Below, piece by piece: positions 1 to 9,102 of a DNA stretch of 64,000 nucleotides (positions are counted from its first letter, which is position 1; every line of letters starts with the position of its first letter). A program made the position numbers and the translations under genes. The DNA is from Verrucomicrobiales bacterium (GTDB lineage Bacteria > Verrucomicrobiota > Verrucomicrobiia > Limisphaerales > J093), in the NCBI GenBank assembly GCA_024233305.1, contig JACKPV010000033.1, positions 62,001 through 126,000 of the forward strand. The letters run 5' to 3'. The notes under the pieces were generated by a model. It was not told the origin of the DNA. It made no database searches and worked only from the letters and a program-made list of their open reading frames with translations.

Positions 1-29
1 GGGTCACCCGCGGGCAACGCCCCCGCCGC

Positions 30-1844
30 TCAACGTTCCACGCCCACGGGATATACCAGGTACTGCCGGTCGTAATAGGGGCTTCGCTCGTAGAACCAGC
101 GCAGGCGTGCCGCCGGATCGGCGGCGAACTCCGGATCGGTGCGCAAGCGCGTCTCGAATTCCGTCCTGAGCCCGGGATCCCCGGCCATCATCTCCTCCGC
201 GAGCGGCGCGATCACATAGCCTTCGACGTACTCGGTCCGCTGGAGCATCCCCGGAAAGAAGCCCCAAGCCAGGAAGGAATCGGCGCTCTCGGCGGCCAGC
301 AGGACGACCGCCAGATCGCCCAACGGCTGATCGGTGGAGACCCTGGCCGATCCGGCGGCAAACCGGACCGCCCGCTCCTCCCACTGCACCCCCGCGGTCA
401 GACGATGCCGCCCCTCATAGGGCAACGCCGCCGGCTCCGGATCGCTCAAGCGACCCATCTCGACCCGCACCGTCCGCGCCTCGGTGAGGATCTCCAGATC
501 AACGCCATGAAGCCGGAGACGCTCGATCACCTCGGTCTCCGCCGCCGGCACCCAATAGGCGCGCGGACGGGACACCAGAGTGTCGGGTTGCGTGCCCCAC
601 ACCGGCAGGTTCGGGTAAACCTTCGGCATCCCCGTCCATCGCACTTCCTTCGCCCCCGACACGGGGGAGTCGTATTCCTCGAAAGCGATCCCCAGGAACT
701 CGGGCCAGGCTCCCGGTGCCGGATCCGCGCGCTTCCAGCCCACGGGCACCCGGTTCGGTCGGAAGGCTGCGTCCGCGGCGATGGCCTGCCGGAGGGCCGC
801 TCCCCGGGAGGCCAGCAGTCGCAGTGAGGCCTCCAGGAGCACATAGGTACCCAGCACGCGCTGGCGGTAAGGCTTCAAAGAGTGGTTCTCCACCAGCACC
901 GCCGGGAGATGGCGAAGGTCGCCGTAGCCGTGGGAGAAACGCGGCATGGAGGGGCCCGAACTCAGTCCTTGCGCCAGGTCCCGGTTGTTCACGGCAAAGA
1001 CCAGGGGGCCGGAGATGTGGCCGGCGGTCCGGAGCGCCCCCTCGATCGCCGGACGGAACGCGCCCGCCAACCAGCCTGCGATTTCCGGCGACCAACACGG
1101 TGAGTTCAGGTCTCCATTGAAGCCGAACGTGATGTCGTACTGGTAGTCGATCCCGTCAGTGACGTGAATGTCCAGATAGAGGTCCGGCGCCCACTCGGTC
1201 AACAGCCCCAACATCGCCTGCATCTCCGGGGAATCCGCCTTCGTATAGTCCCGGTTGAGGTTCAGATTCTGCGCCGTGGTACGCCAGCCCTGATGGCGCG
1301 GTCCGCGCTGGTTCGGACGGTTCCACTCCGACGACCGCTCGTGACCGTCGACGTTGAAAACCGGCACGAACAGGAAATCGACGCCGTCCAGCAACTGGCG
1401 TTTGCCGCCGAACGCGATGTCCCGCAGCAGCATCATGCCGGCGTCCTTGCCGTCGATTTCACCGGAATGGATGCCCGCCTGGGCCAGCAAGGCGGGACGA
1501 CCGCTGCGGCGCCGCGCCACCGGCGATTCGCCCGGGTCGGATCCGGCGATCACCAGCCACAGCTCCCGGCCCTCGGCGCTCCGACCGAACGAACGCATGT
1601 CCAGCAGCGGGCTGGCGTCGCAAAGCCGCCGGAGCCAGGCCACCGTCTCGTCGTATCCCGGCGAGTCGGTCAACCCGGTCCGCTCCGCCGGCGTCATCCA
1701 CGGATGATCCCCCGCAACCACCAGCGCTTCGCTCGCTCCCGACCACGCCGGCGCCGGCGGCAGCGGGCCGGCCCACAGGAGATTGCCCCCGGCCGCCAGC
1801 CCCGCGACCAGACCTCGCACAAAACCCGTCGATGCCACATGCAT
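30..1844 (-). CDS. Secreted M14-family zinc carboxypeptidase-like protein
   Basis: A 604-residue protein with an N-terminal hydrophobic segment (about residues 8-25) that looks like a Sec signal, so it probably works outside the cytoplasm. The M14 zinc site is visible: His126 and Glu129 in GIHSGE and a third His227 in LDIHVTD. The predicted reaction is metal-dependent hydrolysis of peptides or peptide-like substrates from the C-terminal end. It is much longer than classic carboxypeptidases (about 300 residues), and the C-terminal half after about residue 350 matches no domain I recognise. The next gene downstream lies outside the window. The upstream neighbour on the same strand is 212 bp away, so co-transcription is uncertain. 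The family is firm; the substrate is unknown. Confidence 0.85.
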   Translation of the reverse strand: MHVASTGFVRGLVAGLAAGGNLLWAGPLPPAPAWSGASEALVVAGDHPWMTPAERTGLTDSPGYDETVAWLRRLCDASPLLDMRSFGRSAEGRELWLVIAGSDPGESPVARRRSGRPALLAQAGIHSGEIDGKDAGMMLLRDIAFGGKRQLLDGVDFLFVPVFNVDGHERSSEWNRPNQRGPRHQGWRTTAQNLNLNRDYTKADSPEMQAMLGLLTEWAPDLYLDIHVTDGIDYQYDITFGFNGDLNSPCWSPEIAGWLAGAFRPAIEGALRTAGHISGPLVFAVNNRDLAQGLSSGPSMPRFSHGYGDLRHLPAVLVENHSLKPYRQRVLGTYVLLEASLRLLASRGAALRQAIAADAAFRPNRVPVGWKRADPAPGAWPEFLGIAFEEYDSPVSGAKEVRWTGMPKVYPNLPVWGTQPDTLVSRPRAYWVPAAETEVIERLRLHGVDLEILTEARTVRVEMGRLSDPEPAALPYEGRHRLTAGVQWEERAVRFAAGSARVSTDQPLGDLAVVLLAAESADSFLAWGFFPGMLQRTEYVEGYVIAPLAEEMMAGDPGLRTEFETRLRTDPEFAADPAARLRWFYERSPYYDRQYLVYPVGVER

Positions 1845-2056
1845 GCCGCAGCCTAGTCGGCGCCGTTCCCCCGCGGCAAGCCGACGCGAAGGGGTCAGTC
1901 CTCACTATTTACACTCCCCCGGACGGCGGCTCACAAACGGGGGATGGTCACGGCCGGTTCCGGGTTCGGAAGGTGGTCCGCAGCGTGGTTGCGGGGGGCG
2001 ACGGCGTTCGCCGAGGTCGTGCTTCTCCACGCCCCCTTCGACCTCGCGCGCCGAAC

Positions 2057-4126
2057 TCAGGGCGTCGTCTCGAGCCGCTTGCGGGCTTCGGACTTGAGAT
2101 GGTCCGGCACGCTCGCAGCCAGGACGGCTTCGAGAGCGGCGCGGGTCGGCGCCGGCGATCCGGCGGACGTTGTGCGGGCGAGGGCGAGCACGGCGTTCGC
2201 GGCTTCGGCCCGCAGGGACTCGGTTTCCAGGAACGGCAACACCAGCGCGTAAGCGCCCGGCCGTCCGCACTGCCCCAACCCGGCCAGGGCAAACTGGCGT
2301 TCCTCATCCCGGCGGGCCAGGTCCAGCGCTTCCGCGTACCCTTCGAGGATCGGGGTGCCGGCGTCCGGCTCCAACTGGCCGAGCAACCGGATCGCCCCGC
2401 GCAAGGACAACACGTGTTGCCTCATCTGCGCGCTGTCCTGTCCGGGTTCGCGCGCCAGGTTCAGGAGTGCGGGCAGGGCACTGGCCGCCGGCCATTCGGC
2501 CAGGGCGCGCAACGCGCTTTCGCGCACCTCGACTGCTCCATCGTGAAGGGCGGCCAACACGCCGGCGAGCGCGGTGCCATTGCCGAGACCGGCAAGGACC
2601 TGAATGAAAACCGCGCGAACATCGGCGCGATCCGCCACCGCATACTGCGCGAGCAGCACCGCCGCCGCCCCATCCCCCGAGCCACTTCGTCGGGCGACGC
2701 TCAACAGGCTTTCCTGCGCGGGGCCGAACGCCGCTTCCGCCCGGACGAGCGCCACCGACCGGCTGACTGCCGGCAACTGATCGCCGCGCGCCAACCGCCC
2801 CAACGCGGCAAACGACGCTCCCGCCACAGCGGCGTCGGGTCCGCGCGCCGAATCGAGCAATTGCGGCACCGCCGCGGTTACGCCGCGATCCGCGAGCACG
2901 CCGATCAAACCTGCGAGCACCGCCGGCGCCGTGTCCGCATGTCCAGCCAGCAGCGCCTCGTCCACTCCCGCGCCGGACAACCGCCGCAACGCCGCCAGAG
3001 CGGCCGCCGTCCGAACCGCCGACCCGCCCGTCGCCGCCGCGATCAGCACCTCCACGGAACCGGCATCCCCGAGGGCGCCGACGGCTTCCATCGCCGCGAC
3101 CGCTTCCTCGTCCGATGCGGCGTCGACGTGGCGCGTCACCGCCGGCAAGGCCGCCCAATCGCCACGTTCGCCCAAGGCGCGCAGCAAACCCGCCCGCCGC
3201 TCGTGAGCAAGAGAGCCCAGGCGCTCAACGAAGAGTTCGGTCACCGCGTCGCCTTCCAACGCGGGAACCCGGGCCAGGGCGCTCACCGCCAGCAAATCCT
3301 CCCCGGAATCGAGGGCGGCGGCGACGCGATTGGCGGCGTCGGGCCCGCCGAGCCGGACCAGGCCAAGGAAGCCCGCCACGCGCAGGCGCGCGGTCGTTCC
3401 GCGATCGTTGAGGCGGCGATAGAGCCGTTGCGCCGGACGGCGGCGGCCGGCCTTCTCCAATTGTTGGGCACACTGCAACGCGGCGTTCTGCAGGGCCGGG
3501 GACACGTCGCCCCCGGCGGCGGACCACAGCTCGTTCAACGCGCGGGCGGCCGCCGGATGGCCGATGCGCCCGATGGCCGCCAGGGCGGCTTCCGCCTCGC
3601 CCGTATCCCCGGCATTCGCGCAGACGCGCAGGGGGATCACTGCCTGCGGATCCCGGCGGCTGCCCAACAGATCGATGATCGTCAGCCGCACCGGGCCGGC
3701 GGTCCGGCCCAGCAATTCGCAGAGGGCCGGATCGCACTCCGGCGCCGGGTGGTTGCGCAACGCATACGCCGCCATGCCGGTGGTTTCCTCGTGGCAGAGC
3801 AGCTCCAGCAGGACCGGCAACGAGCTTTCCGTACCGATGATCCAGAGCGTTCGACACGCCAACCGCCGGGCCTCGAGGTCCGCCCGGGAACCCGCGAGTT
3901 CCGCCAGCTTCGTTTCGAGTTCAAGCCGGAGCGGATCGCCCGGGCGCGTGTCGCGGACGCATTGATCGATGGCGTCGAAGGCCGCCCGGCCGGCCCCGAT
4001 CTGATCCGCGTGCGCCTGCGCGACGAGATGATCGAGGTCCGGACGGTCCGCGGGAAACGCCGTGCCGCAAAGGAGGATCGCGGCGAGCCAACCGACGGGG
4101 GCGAGGGAACGGGAAGTGGTTTTCAT
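2057..4126 (-). CDS. Exported HEAT-repeat protein
   Basis: About 689 residues beginning MKTTSRSLAP, followed by a short hydrophobic stretch ending near FPADRP, which reads as a signal peptide. An in-frame start five codons upstream is possible, but the later ATG gives a normal signal. The rest is a regular array of helical repeats rich in Ala, Leu and Glu, with recurring LL-and-ALG patterns typical of HEAT/PBS-lyase-like repeats. No catalytic motif is visible. Such repeats usually serve as protein-binding scaffolds, and exported HEAT proteins are frequent in Verrucomicrobiota and Planctomycetota. It follows the oxidoreductase gene on the same strand after 35 bp, so the two are probably co-transcribed. 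Confidence 0.75.
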   Translation of the reverse strand: MKTTSRSLAPVGWLAAILLCGTAFPADRPDLDHLVAQAHADQIGAGRAAFDAIDQCVRDTRPGDPLRLELETKLAELAGSRADLEARRLACRTLWIIGTESSLPVLLELLCHEETTGMAAYALRNHPAPECDPALCELLGRTAGPVRLTIIDLLGSRRDPQAVIPLRVCANAGDTGEAEAALAAIGRIGHPAAARALNELWSAAGGDVSPALQNAALQCAQQLEKAGRRRPAQRLYRRLNDRGTTARLRVAGFLGLVRLGGPDAANRVAAALDSGEDLLAVSALARVPALEGDAVTELFVERLGSLAHERRAGLLRALGERGDWAALPAVTRHVDAASDEEAVAAMEAVGALGDAGSVEVLIAAATGGSAVRTAAALAALRRLSGAGVDEALLAGHADTAPAVLAGLIGVLADRGVTAAVPQLLDSARGPDAAVAGASFAALGRLARGDQLPAVSRSVALVRAEAAFGPAQESLLSVARRSGSGDGAAAVLLAQYAVADRADVRAVFIQVLAGLGNGTALAGVLAALHDGAVEVRESALRALAEWPAASALPALLNLAREPGQDSAQMRQHVLSLRGAIRLLGQLEPDAGTPILEGYAEALDLARRDEERQFALAGLGQCGRPGAYALVLPFLETESLRAEAANAVLALARTTSAGSPAPTRAALEAVLAASVPDHLKSEARKRLETTP

Positions 4127-4161
4127 CGGGCGCAGTGGCACGGGATTGGACGGAGAGGGGT

Positions 4162-5454
4162 TCAGGCGTGCCAGGGACTGCGGCGGGCGCGCGAGCGCAT
4201 GCGGTTGGCATCAGCGTCGTGGAGGAACTCCTCGGTGGTCGGGTTCCATTCGAGCTTGCGGCCCAGGCGCAGGCTGAGGTTCGCGATCTGGCAGATGCTC
4301 ATGGCGCGGTGGGTGGTTTCCGGATGGCAGGCGGGTTTGGTGCGCCGCCGGATCGCGGTGATCCAATCCTGGATGTGGCCGCCGGTGTCCGCCCACGATT
4401 TGTTGACGATGCGCCGCATCTGCAGAATCGACGCCGGCGCCGCGGTGACCACGTTGGTTTCGTCGTCCACCTGGATCCAGCCCTCGTCGCCGACAAACCG
4501 GATGAACCGGTCGGTGAAGCCCGCCCGTTGCTGGATGATGCCGGTGACGCCGTTCGCGTACCGGCAACGCACCTCGCCCCGGATGGGGGTTTCGCTGTAG
4601 GCATTTTGCGGCCACTCGGCCCACCCCTCGAACTCGACCGGCCCGGTGTCGTCGGTCTCGAAGGTGAACTGCATGAGATCCGTGTAGTGACAGCCCATGT
4701 CGGTGATGATGCCCTCGGCGGTGTCCCAGAAGTATTGCCAGGCATTGACGTGCGCCCAGTTGAACGGGCGCCACGGCGTCTGCCCGAGCCACATGTCGTA
4801 ATCGAAACCCTCGGGCACGGGCTCGACCTTGCCGAAGCCCACCGCCGGCCCTTCCCAACTTTGCATGTGCACCGTATGCACCCGCCCGATCAGCCCGCGC
4901 TTCACGACCTCCTTCATGAACCGGTAGGAATCCACGCTGCGCCGCTGATGTCCCGCCTGGTAAACCGTGCCGTGCCGCGTGCACGTGTCGACCAGCTCCC
5001 GACCCTCGGCAATGGTCAGCGTGGTCGGCTTCTCGCAGTAAATGTCCTTCCCCGCCCTCGCCGCCAGGATCGAGCCCAGGCCGTGCCAGCGGTTGCCCGT
5101 CGCGATGAAGACCGCGTCGACGTCCGGGCGCGCCAGCAATTCGCGGAAGTCGGTCAATCGCTCGCAATCCTGGTTGCCATAAAAGCCGTTGACCCGGTTG
5201 ATCCCGTTTTCGAGCCGGTCCGCCCGGCAATCGCAAACCACCTTCAGTTGCAGGTCGGGGAATTGCATGAAGTGGTTGATGATCGCCGAAGCGCGGTTGC
5301 CGAAACCGAAATTGCCCAGAACGATCCGGCTGTTGGGCGCGACCGAGCCCGCCCGCCCGAGGACGGACGACGGAACGACCAGGGGAACGGAGGTCGCCAT
5401 GCCGAGGGCGCCAAGAAACCGACGACGGGTAATGCGTGGAAGCTGTGTTTTCAT
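4162..5454 (-). CDS. Gfo/Idh/MocA-family oxidoreductase with Tat signal
   Basis: 430 residues. The start shows a twin-arginine motif (TRRRFLGALG) followed by a hydrophobic stretch, predicting export of a folded, cofactor-loaded enzyme. A Rossmann NAD(P)-binding part follows (VLGNFGFGNRA), then the EKP motif (YCEKPTTLT) that is the family hallmark. The C-terminal half is the alpha/beta substrate domain. Members oxidise or reduce hydroxyls of sugars or inositols with NAD(P). Secreted versions are abundant in Verrucomicrobiota, where substrates are mostly unknown. It leads a probable two-gene unit with the HEAT protein. The family is secure; the substrate cannot be read from sequence. Confidence 0.88.
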   Translation of the reverse strand: MKTQLPRITRRRFLGALGMATSVPLVVPSSVLGRAGSVAPNSRIVLGNFGFGNRASAIINHFMQFPDLQLKVVCDCRADRLENGINRVNGFYGNQDCERLTDFRELLARPDVDAVFIATGNRWHGLGSILAARAGKDIYCEKPTTLTIAEGRELVDTCTRHGTVYQAGHQRRSVDSYRFMKEVVKRGLIGRVHTVHMQSWEGPAVGFGKVEPVPEGFDYDMWLGQTPWRPFNWAHVNAWQYFWDTAEGIITDMGCHYTDLMQFTFETDDTGPVEFEGWAEWPQNAYSETPIRGEVRCRYANGVTGIIQQRAGFTDRFIRFVGDEGWIQVDDETNVVTAAPASILQMRRIVNKSWADTGGHIQDWITAIRRRTKPACHPETTHRAMSICQIANLSLRLGRKLEWNPTTEEFLHDADANRMRSRARRSPWHA

Positions 5455-5797
5455 AACCGGGTCCGGCAGGCCACCGCCCGGCGCCGGGCTTCCGCGCGTT
5501 TCGGCCGGAAGGCCCCGGTTCGGCCTCGGGTCGGCGGGCTTGCTCGGGCTGTTCTAGGCCACCTGCATGCGGGCGGCAAGGCAATGTTGCAGGCGTTCGC
5601 CAGGGCCGACGAAGCAGGAGAAAGCCGACGGCAACCCGGGCCGCTTTCAGCGTTCGTAGCCGCATGCGTCGAGTCGACGCGTATGCCCATCGACTTCAGC
5701 GCCGACTCCACGTCGGCGGCTGCCGCGTATTGAATCGATACGCCCGGGCGGCAGGCGGTTGACAGTGTGCCGGGGGCCGGCAGACTGGACCGCATTC
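5455..5797. other. Intergenic region between divergent genes
   Basis: This 343-bp stretch separates the minus-strand oxidoreductase from the plus-strand VKOR fusion, so it should hold promoters for both, but I see no convincing -35/-10 pair. Around 5690-5715 there is a single palindromic module (GCCGAC, five bases, GTCGGC) of the type that bounds the dispersed repeats near 26.8 and 56.7 kb. No gene is supported here. Confidence 0.5.
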
Positions 5798-7198
5798 ATG
5801 GCGAAGAAGAACCGAGCAAGCCAGGCCGACGGGAGACCAACCCGACAGATCGCGGTGCGCTGCCTGCTGGGAATTGCCCTGGGCATCTCGGCGTACCTGG
5901 CGGCAACGTCCCTTTCAGCCTCCGGGGTGGCGGGTTGCGGCCCGGAATCGGGTTGCAGCCAGGTCCTGCAAAGCCGGTGGGCCTATTGGGCGGGGATCCC
6001 GGTGAGCCTCCCGGCCATGGGCCTCTACGCCCTCATGCTCTTCATGACCTTTCGCTCCGGCCACAACGCCGCCGCGAGATCACGGGAACCGGCGCCAATC
6101 GTGCTCGCCGCCGGCGCCCTGATGATCCTCGGCGCGGCGCTCTGGTTCCTCGCGTTGCAGGTGGGGGTGATCGGGAAGTTCTGCGCCTACTGCCTGACGG
6201 CTCACGCGGCGGGCAGTGTCGCCGCCGTGCTGATTCTCCGCGCGGCGCCTGGTCACGGTTCGGATGGCGAACGAGCGAAACGCGGCGCCCGGGCCCGGGC
6301 CACCGCGGTTCCCTTCCCGCGGACGGCGTTCATCGCGCTCGCGGGAATCGCGGTCTTGATCGGCGGGCAGTTGGTCAGCCCATTCCGGACCTTCGTCGTC
6401 GGATCGCTGGAAGAGGCGACGTCGCCAACCGGACCAGCCGCGTCGAACAGCGCTGCAAACCAACCCTCGACCGACGTTCCGCAGACCGCCGCCGAAACGA
6501 ACGCCGCAAACCCGCCAACGACGGCCGCCGCACCGACCGTGCCTTCCGTCAACGAGGCCTCGCCTTCGGGCCGGCGGTATGGGCTCTTTTCGGGCAAGAT
6601 CCAGTTGAACCTGGACGAGGCGCCGTTGCACGGGCCGCCGACCGCGCCGGTGGTGATCATCAGCCTCCGCGACTACGCCTGTCATTACTGCCGCATCATG
6701 CACGGGCGACTGGCCGAGGTCCGTCGGGCCCTCGGCGATCAGGTCGCCATCGTCGGGTTGCCCATGCCCATGAACACCGCCTGCAATTTCGCGGTCCGGC
6801 GCACGCCCGACGGGCACGAGAACGCGTGCGACTACGCCCGGCTGGCGCTCGGTGTCTGGCGGGCGGACCGCGCGAAGCTGGAGGGCTTCGAGGACTGGAT
6901 GTTCGCACCCGAGCAGCCGCCCCCGCCGGCCGAGGCCCGGGCCTTCGCCGAGCAACTGGTCGGCGTCGAGGCGCTGCAACGGGCGCTGGCGGATGCCTGG
7001 ATCGAACAGCAACTCCACCAGGACATCAGCATCTACGCCACCAACGCGCTGTATTTCAAACAGACGCGCATGCCGCAGACCATCGTCGGCCAGCGGATCA
7101 TCGTGGGCCACGTGAACAGCGCGAACGACATCTACTCGATGCTGAAGGCACAGCCGGGGCTCCTTCCGCCGGGCTTCACGCTGCCCACGGCCGAGTGA
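5798..7198 (+). CDS. Vitamin K epoxide reductase-thioredoxin (DsbA-like) fusion
   Basis: 466 residues from the ATG of MAKKNRASQ; an open frame extends 13 codons further upstream. Residues 20-160 form a VKOR membrane domain with several hydrophobic helices, a loop cysteine pair (Cys47, Cys53) and the quinone-side pair Cys129/Cys132 (FCAYC). One more hydrophobic segment and a Pro/Thr/Ala-rich linker (about 210-255) lead to a thioredoxin-fold domain with a CHYC active site at Cys295-Cys298. Together these would form disulfides in exported proteins and pass electrons to quinone in a single chain, replacing DsbA plus DsbB. It is flanked by convergent and divergent genes and so appears monocistronic. 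Confidence 0.88.
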   Translation: MAKKNRASQADGRPTRQIAVRCLLGIALGISAYLAATSLSASGVAGCGPESGCSQVLQSRWAYWAGIPVSLPAMGLYALMLFMTFRSGHNAAARSREPAPIVLAAGALMILGAALWFLALQVGVIGKFCAYCLTAHAAGSVAAVLILRAAPGHGSDGERAKRGARARATAVPFPRTAFIALAGIAVLIGGQLVSPFRTFVVGSLEEATSPTGPAASNSAANQPSTDVPQTAAETNAANPPTTAAAPTVPSVNEASPSGRRYGLFSGKIQLNLDEAPLHGPPTAPVVIISLRDYACHYCRIMHGRLAEVRRALGDQVAIVGLPMPMNTACNFAVRRTPDGHENACDYARLALGVWRADRAKLEGFEDWMFAPEQPPPPAEARAFAEQLVGVEALQRALADAWIEQQLHQDISIYATNALYFKQTRMPQTIVGQRIIVGHVNSANDIYSMLKAQPGLLPPGFTLPTAE

Positions 7199-7204
7199 CC
7201 CCTG

Positions 7205-7326
7205 CCGCCCCAGTTCGCGCTTCGTGACGCTTCGGGGCTTCGGGTTTTCGCCTGTCCGTCCGGCCGCGAAAACGCCGTCGCCGCTGCGCTTTGCCGGCGC
7301 ATTCCACACCGACGAGGCGTTCCACG
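7205..7326. repeat. Dispersed repeat between convergent genes
   Basis: The stretch around 7262-7310 (AAAACGCCGTCGCCGCTGCG and following) resembles sequence at 21806-21875 and 22000-22045, at the 5' end of the second PSD1 gene. Here it lies in the short space between two convergent genes. It is G+C-rich and not obviously coding. It belongs to a family of short dispersed elements in this genome. Confidence 0.55.
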
Positions 7327-8889
7327 TCAGCGCGGCGGACGGCCCTGCTCCGACGCGCTTCGCCGGAAAGCCAGCAGGCGGGATTCCGTGCGGACGTAAA
7401 GGGTGTCGGTATCGATGGCGGGGGTGACAGAGGCGGGTTCTTCGAGGTCGTAGCTGCCGACCGGTTCGAAAGTGTCGCCCGCCTTGACCACCGACAGGTG
7501 GCCGCGATTCGAGAGCAGGTAGAGGTGGTCGTTGGCCAGCACGGGGGAGGCGCTGTACTGGCCGGAGCCACCCAGACGTTCGCGATAGAGGATCTCACCG
7601 TTCACGGCATTGACAGCCGTGAGGATGCCGCCGTTGCGGACGAGATAGAGCCGGTCCTCATAGAACAAAGGCGAAGGGATTTCCGGGATGCTGCGGTTCA
7701 GTTCCCACACGACGTGCGTTCCGGTGACGTCGCCGGTCCCGCCCGGCCGGACCGCCATGAGGATCGGTTTGCCATCGCGAAACGAGAGGTGAGCGGCGAA
7801 CTCCTCGCGGGTCCAGAAGCCGTCCTGGTCCTTGTCCACCCAGCCGAAGATCCCTTGCAGCCGTTCCTGGCGACGGGCCGGATCATCCGGCAGCGGGATG
7901 CCGAAACCCACATGGTCCACGGGCAGTTCAGGCCGCAGCGGAAAGGTAAACGGCCCGGTCATTTCGGCACGTTCCAACTTGCCGTCCCCGTTCGCATCGA
8001 AGTGCATCACGGCCTGCCAGAACGGTTCGGGGTCCAGTTTCTCGTCCGGTCCACCGCCGAGCATCGACGCCAGAGCGAACAGCAACCCATTACCGGCAAC
8101 GGGCACGGCAACGGTCTCGCGGGAGAAGCCGGTCGTGAACCAGTTCTCGGCGCCGGTATGCGGATTGTAGCTCGCCAACCGACCGCTCCCGAGGATCACC
8201 AGTTCCGGCCCGCCCTCGTGATTCCAAATCATCGGGGTCGACCAGCCGCTCCGTTGCAACGGGCGCGCGGTTTCCCAGACGGTTTCCCCATCGCTCCGGC
8301 GCACCGCAATCATGCGGCTCTGGCTCAACCGGCTGTCCGGCAGGTCGGCATCGCTGTCGAGGACCAGAATCAGGTTCTCCTCGAAGGCGATGGGCGACGT
8401 GGCCATGCCGTAGGTGTTCTTCGGGGTGGGAATCGGACGGTTCCATTGCGGGGTTCCGTCGAGGTCGTAGCAGAGCAGCCCGAACGAACCGAAATAGACG
8501 TGGACGCGGTCGTCGATCACCAACGGCGTCGAGACCGCGAGACTGTTCGATCGATGCACCTTTTCCAACGGGACACGCGGCGCCTCCCGCCGCCAGAGTT
8601 CACGCCCGGAACGGGTATCCAGCGCGAGCACGAGCAAGCGTTCGTTTTCGACGGCGGTGAGGAAGAGGCGCCCCCGCTGAATGACCGGCGAGGACAGACC
8701 AGGCGGGACCGGGACGTTCCAGGTGACGGTAGCGGCGTTGAGCAAGACCGGCGGGTGGCAATCCGGCACCACCCCGGAGCCATTGGGGCCGCGGAACTGG
8801 TTCCAGCCACCGCCATCGGACACCAGGCGGAGGGCGGTCAACGCCAGGGTGGCAGGCAGCGTGAAGGCCCGAAGGAAGGAACGTCTCAT
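7327..8889 (-). CDS. Exported PQQ-type beta-propeller protein with EF-hand loops
   Basis: 520 residues with a signal peptide (MRRSFLRAFTLPATLALTAL). The body carries repeated WE- and GRELW-type strand motifs of PQQ/WD-like propeller blades, beginning with the common WNQFRGPNGSG opening of verrucomicrobial and planctomycetal PQQ-like proteins. Two calcium-binding EF-hand loops are inserted in the second half (DANGDGKLERAE and DKDQDGFWTREE). No dehydrogenase catalytic residues are identifiable, so it may bind rather than oxidise. It converges with the VKOR fusion gene. The fold is confident; the role is unknown. Confidence 0.82.
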   Translation of the reverse strand: MRRSFLRAFTLPATLALTALRLVSDGGGWNQFRGPNGSGVVPDCHPPVLLNAATVTWNVPVPPGLSSPVIQRGRLFLTAVENERLLVLALDTRSGRELWRREAPRVPLEKVHRSNSLAVSTPLVIDDRVHVYFGSFGLLCYDLDGTPQWNRPIPTPKNTYGMATSPIAFEENLILVLDSDADLPDSRLSQSRMIAVRRSDGETVWETARPLQRSGWSTPMIWNHEGGPELVILGSGRLASYNPHTGAENWFTTGFSRETVAVPVAGNGLLFALASMLGGGPDEKLDPEPFWQAVMHFDANGDGKLERAEMTGPFTFPLRPELPVDHVGFGIPLPDDPARRQERLQGIFGWVDKDQDGFWTREEFAAHLSFRDGKPILMAVRPGGTGDVTGTHVVWELNRSIPEIPSPLFYEDRLYLVRNGGILTAVNAVNGEILYRERLGGSGQYSASPVLANDHLYLLSNRGHLSVVKAGDTFEPVGSYDLEEPASVTPAIDTDTLYVRTESRLLAFRRSASEQGRPPR

Positions 8890-9102
8890 GGCCGCCAGAG
8901 TTAGGCATGAACCCGGGGGTGTGCAACCGGGAAACCGGCCCCCGACGCGACCCAGGCCGGGAGGAGAGCGCTGCGGTCCTCCTTGGGGAAACCACCGGCT
9001 ACTTCGCGCGGTCGGAGTGGGTTCGCCGTCGGGAGAGTGAGGCTCGTCCCGGCCCGATCCGCGGTCATGGAACGTCCGCGGCCTACGTCGCCGATTCCGG
9101 TC

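Noticed and set aside
1832..4600. 922-codon open frame on the plus strand
   Set aside because: It is antisense to the HEAT-protein gene, rich in Arg/Gly/Pro, and shows no family motif; high G+C makes such frames common.
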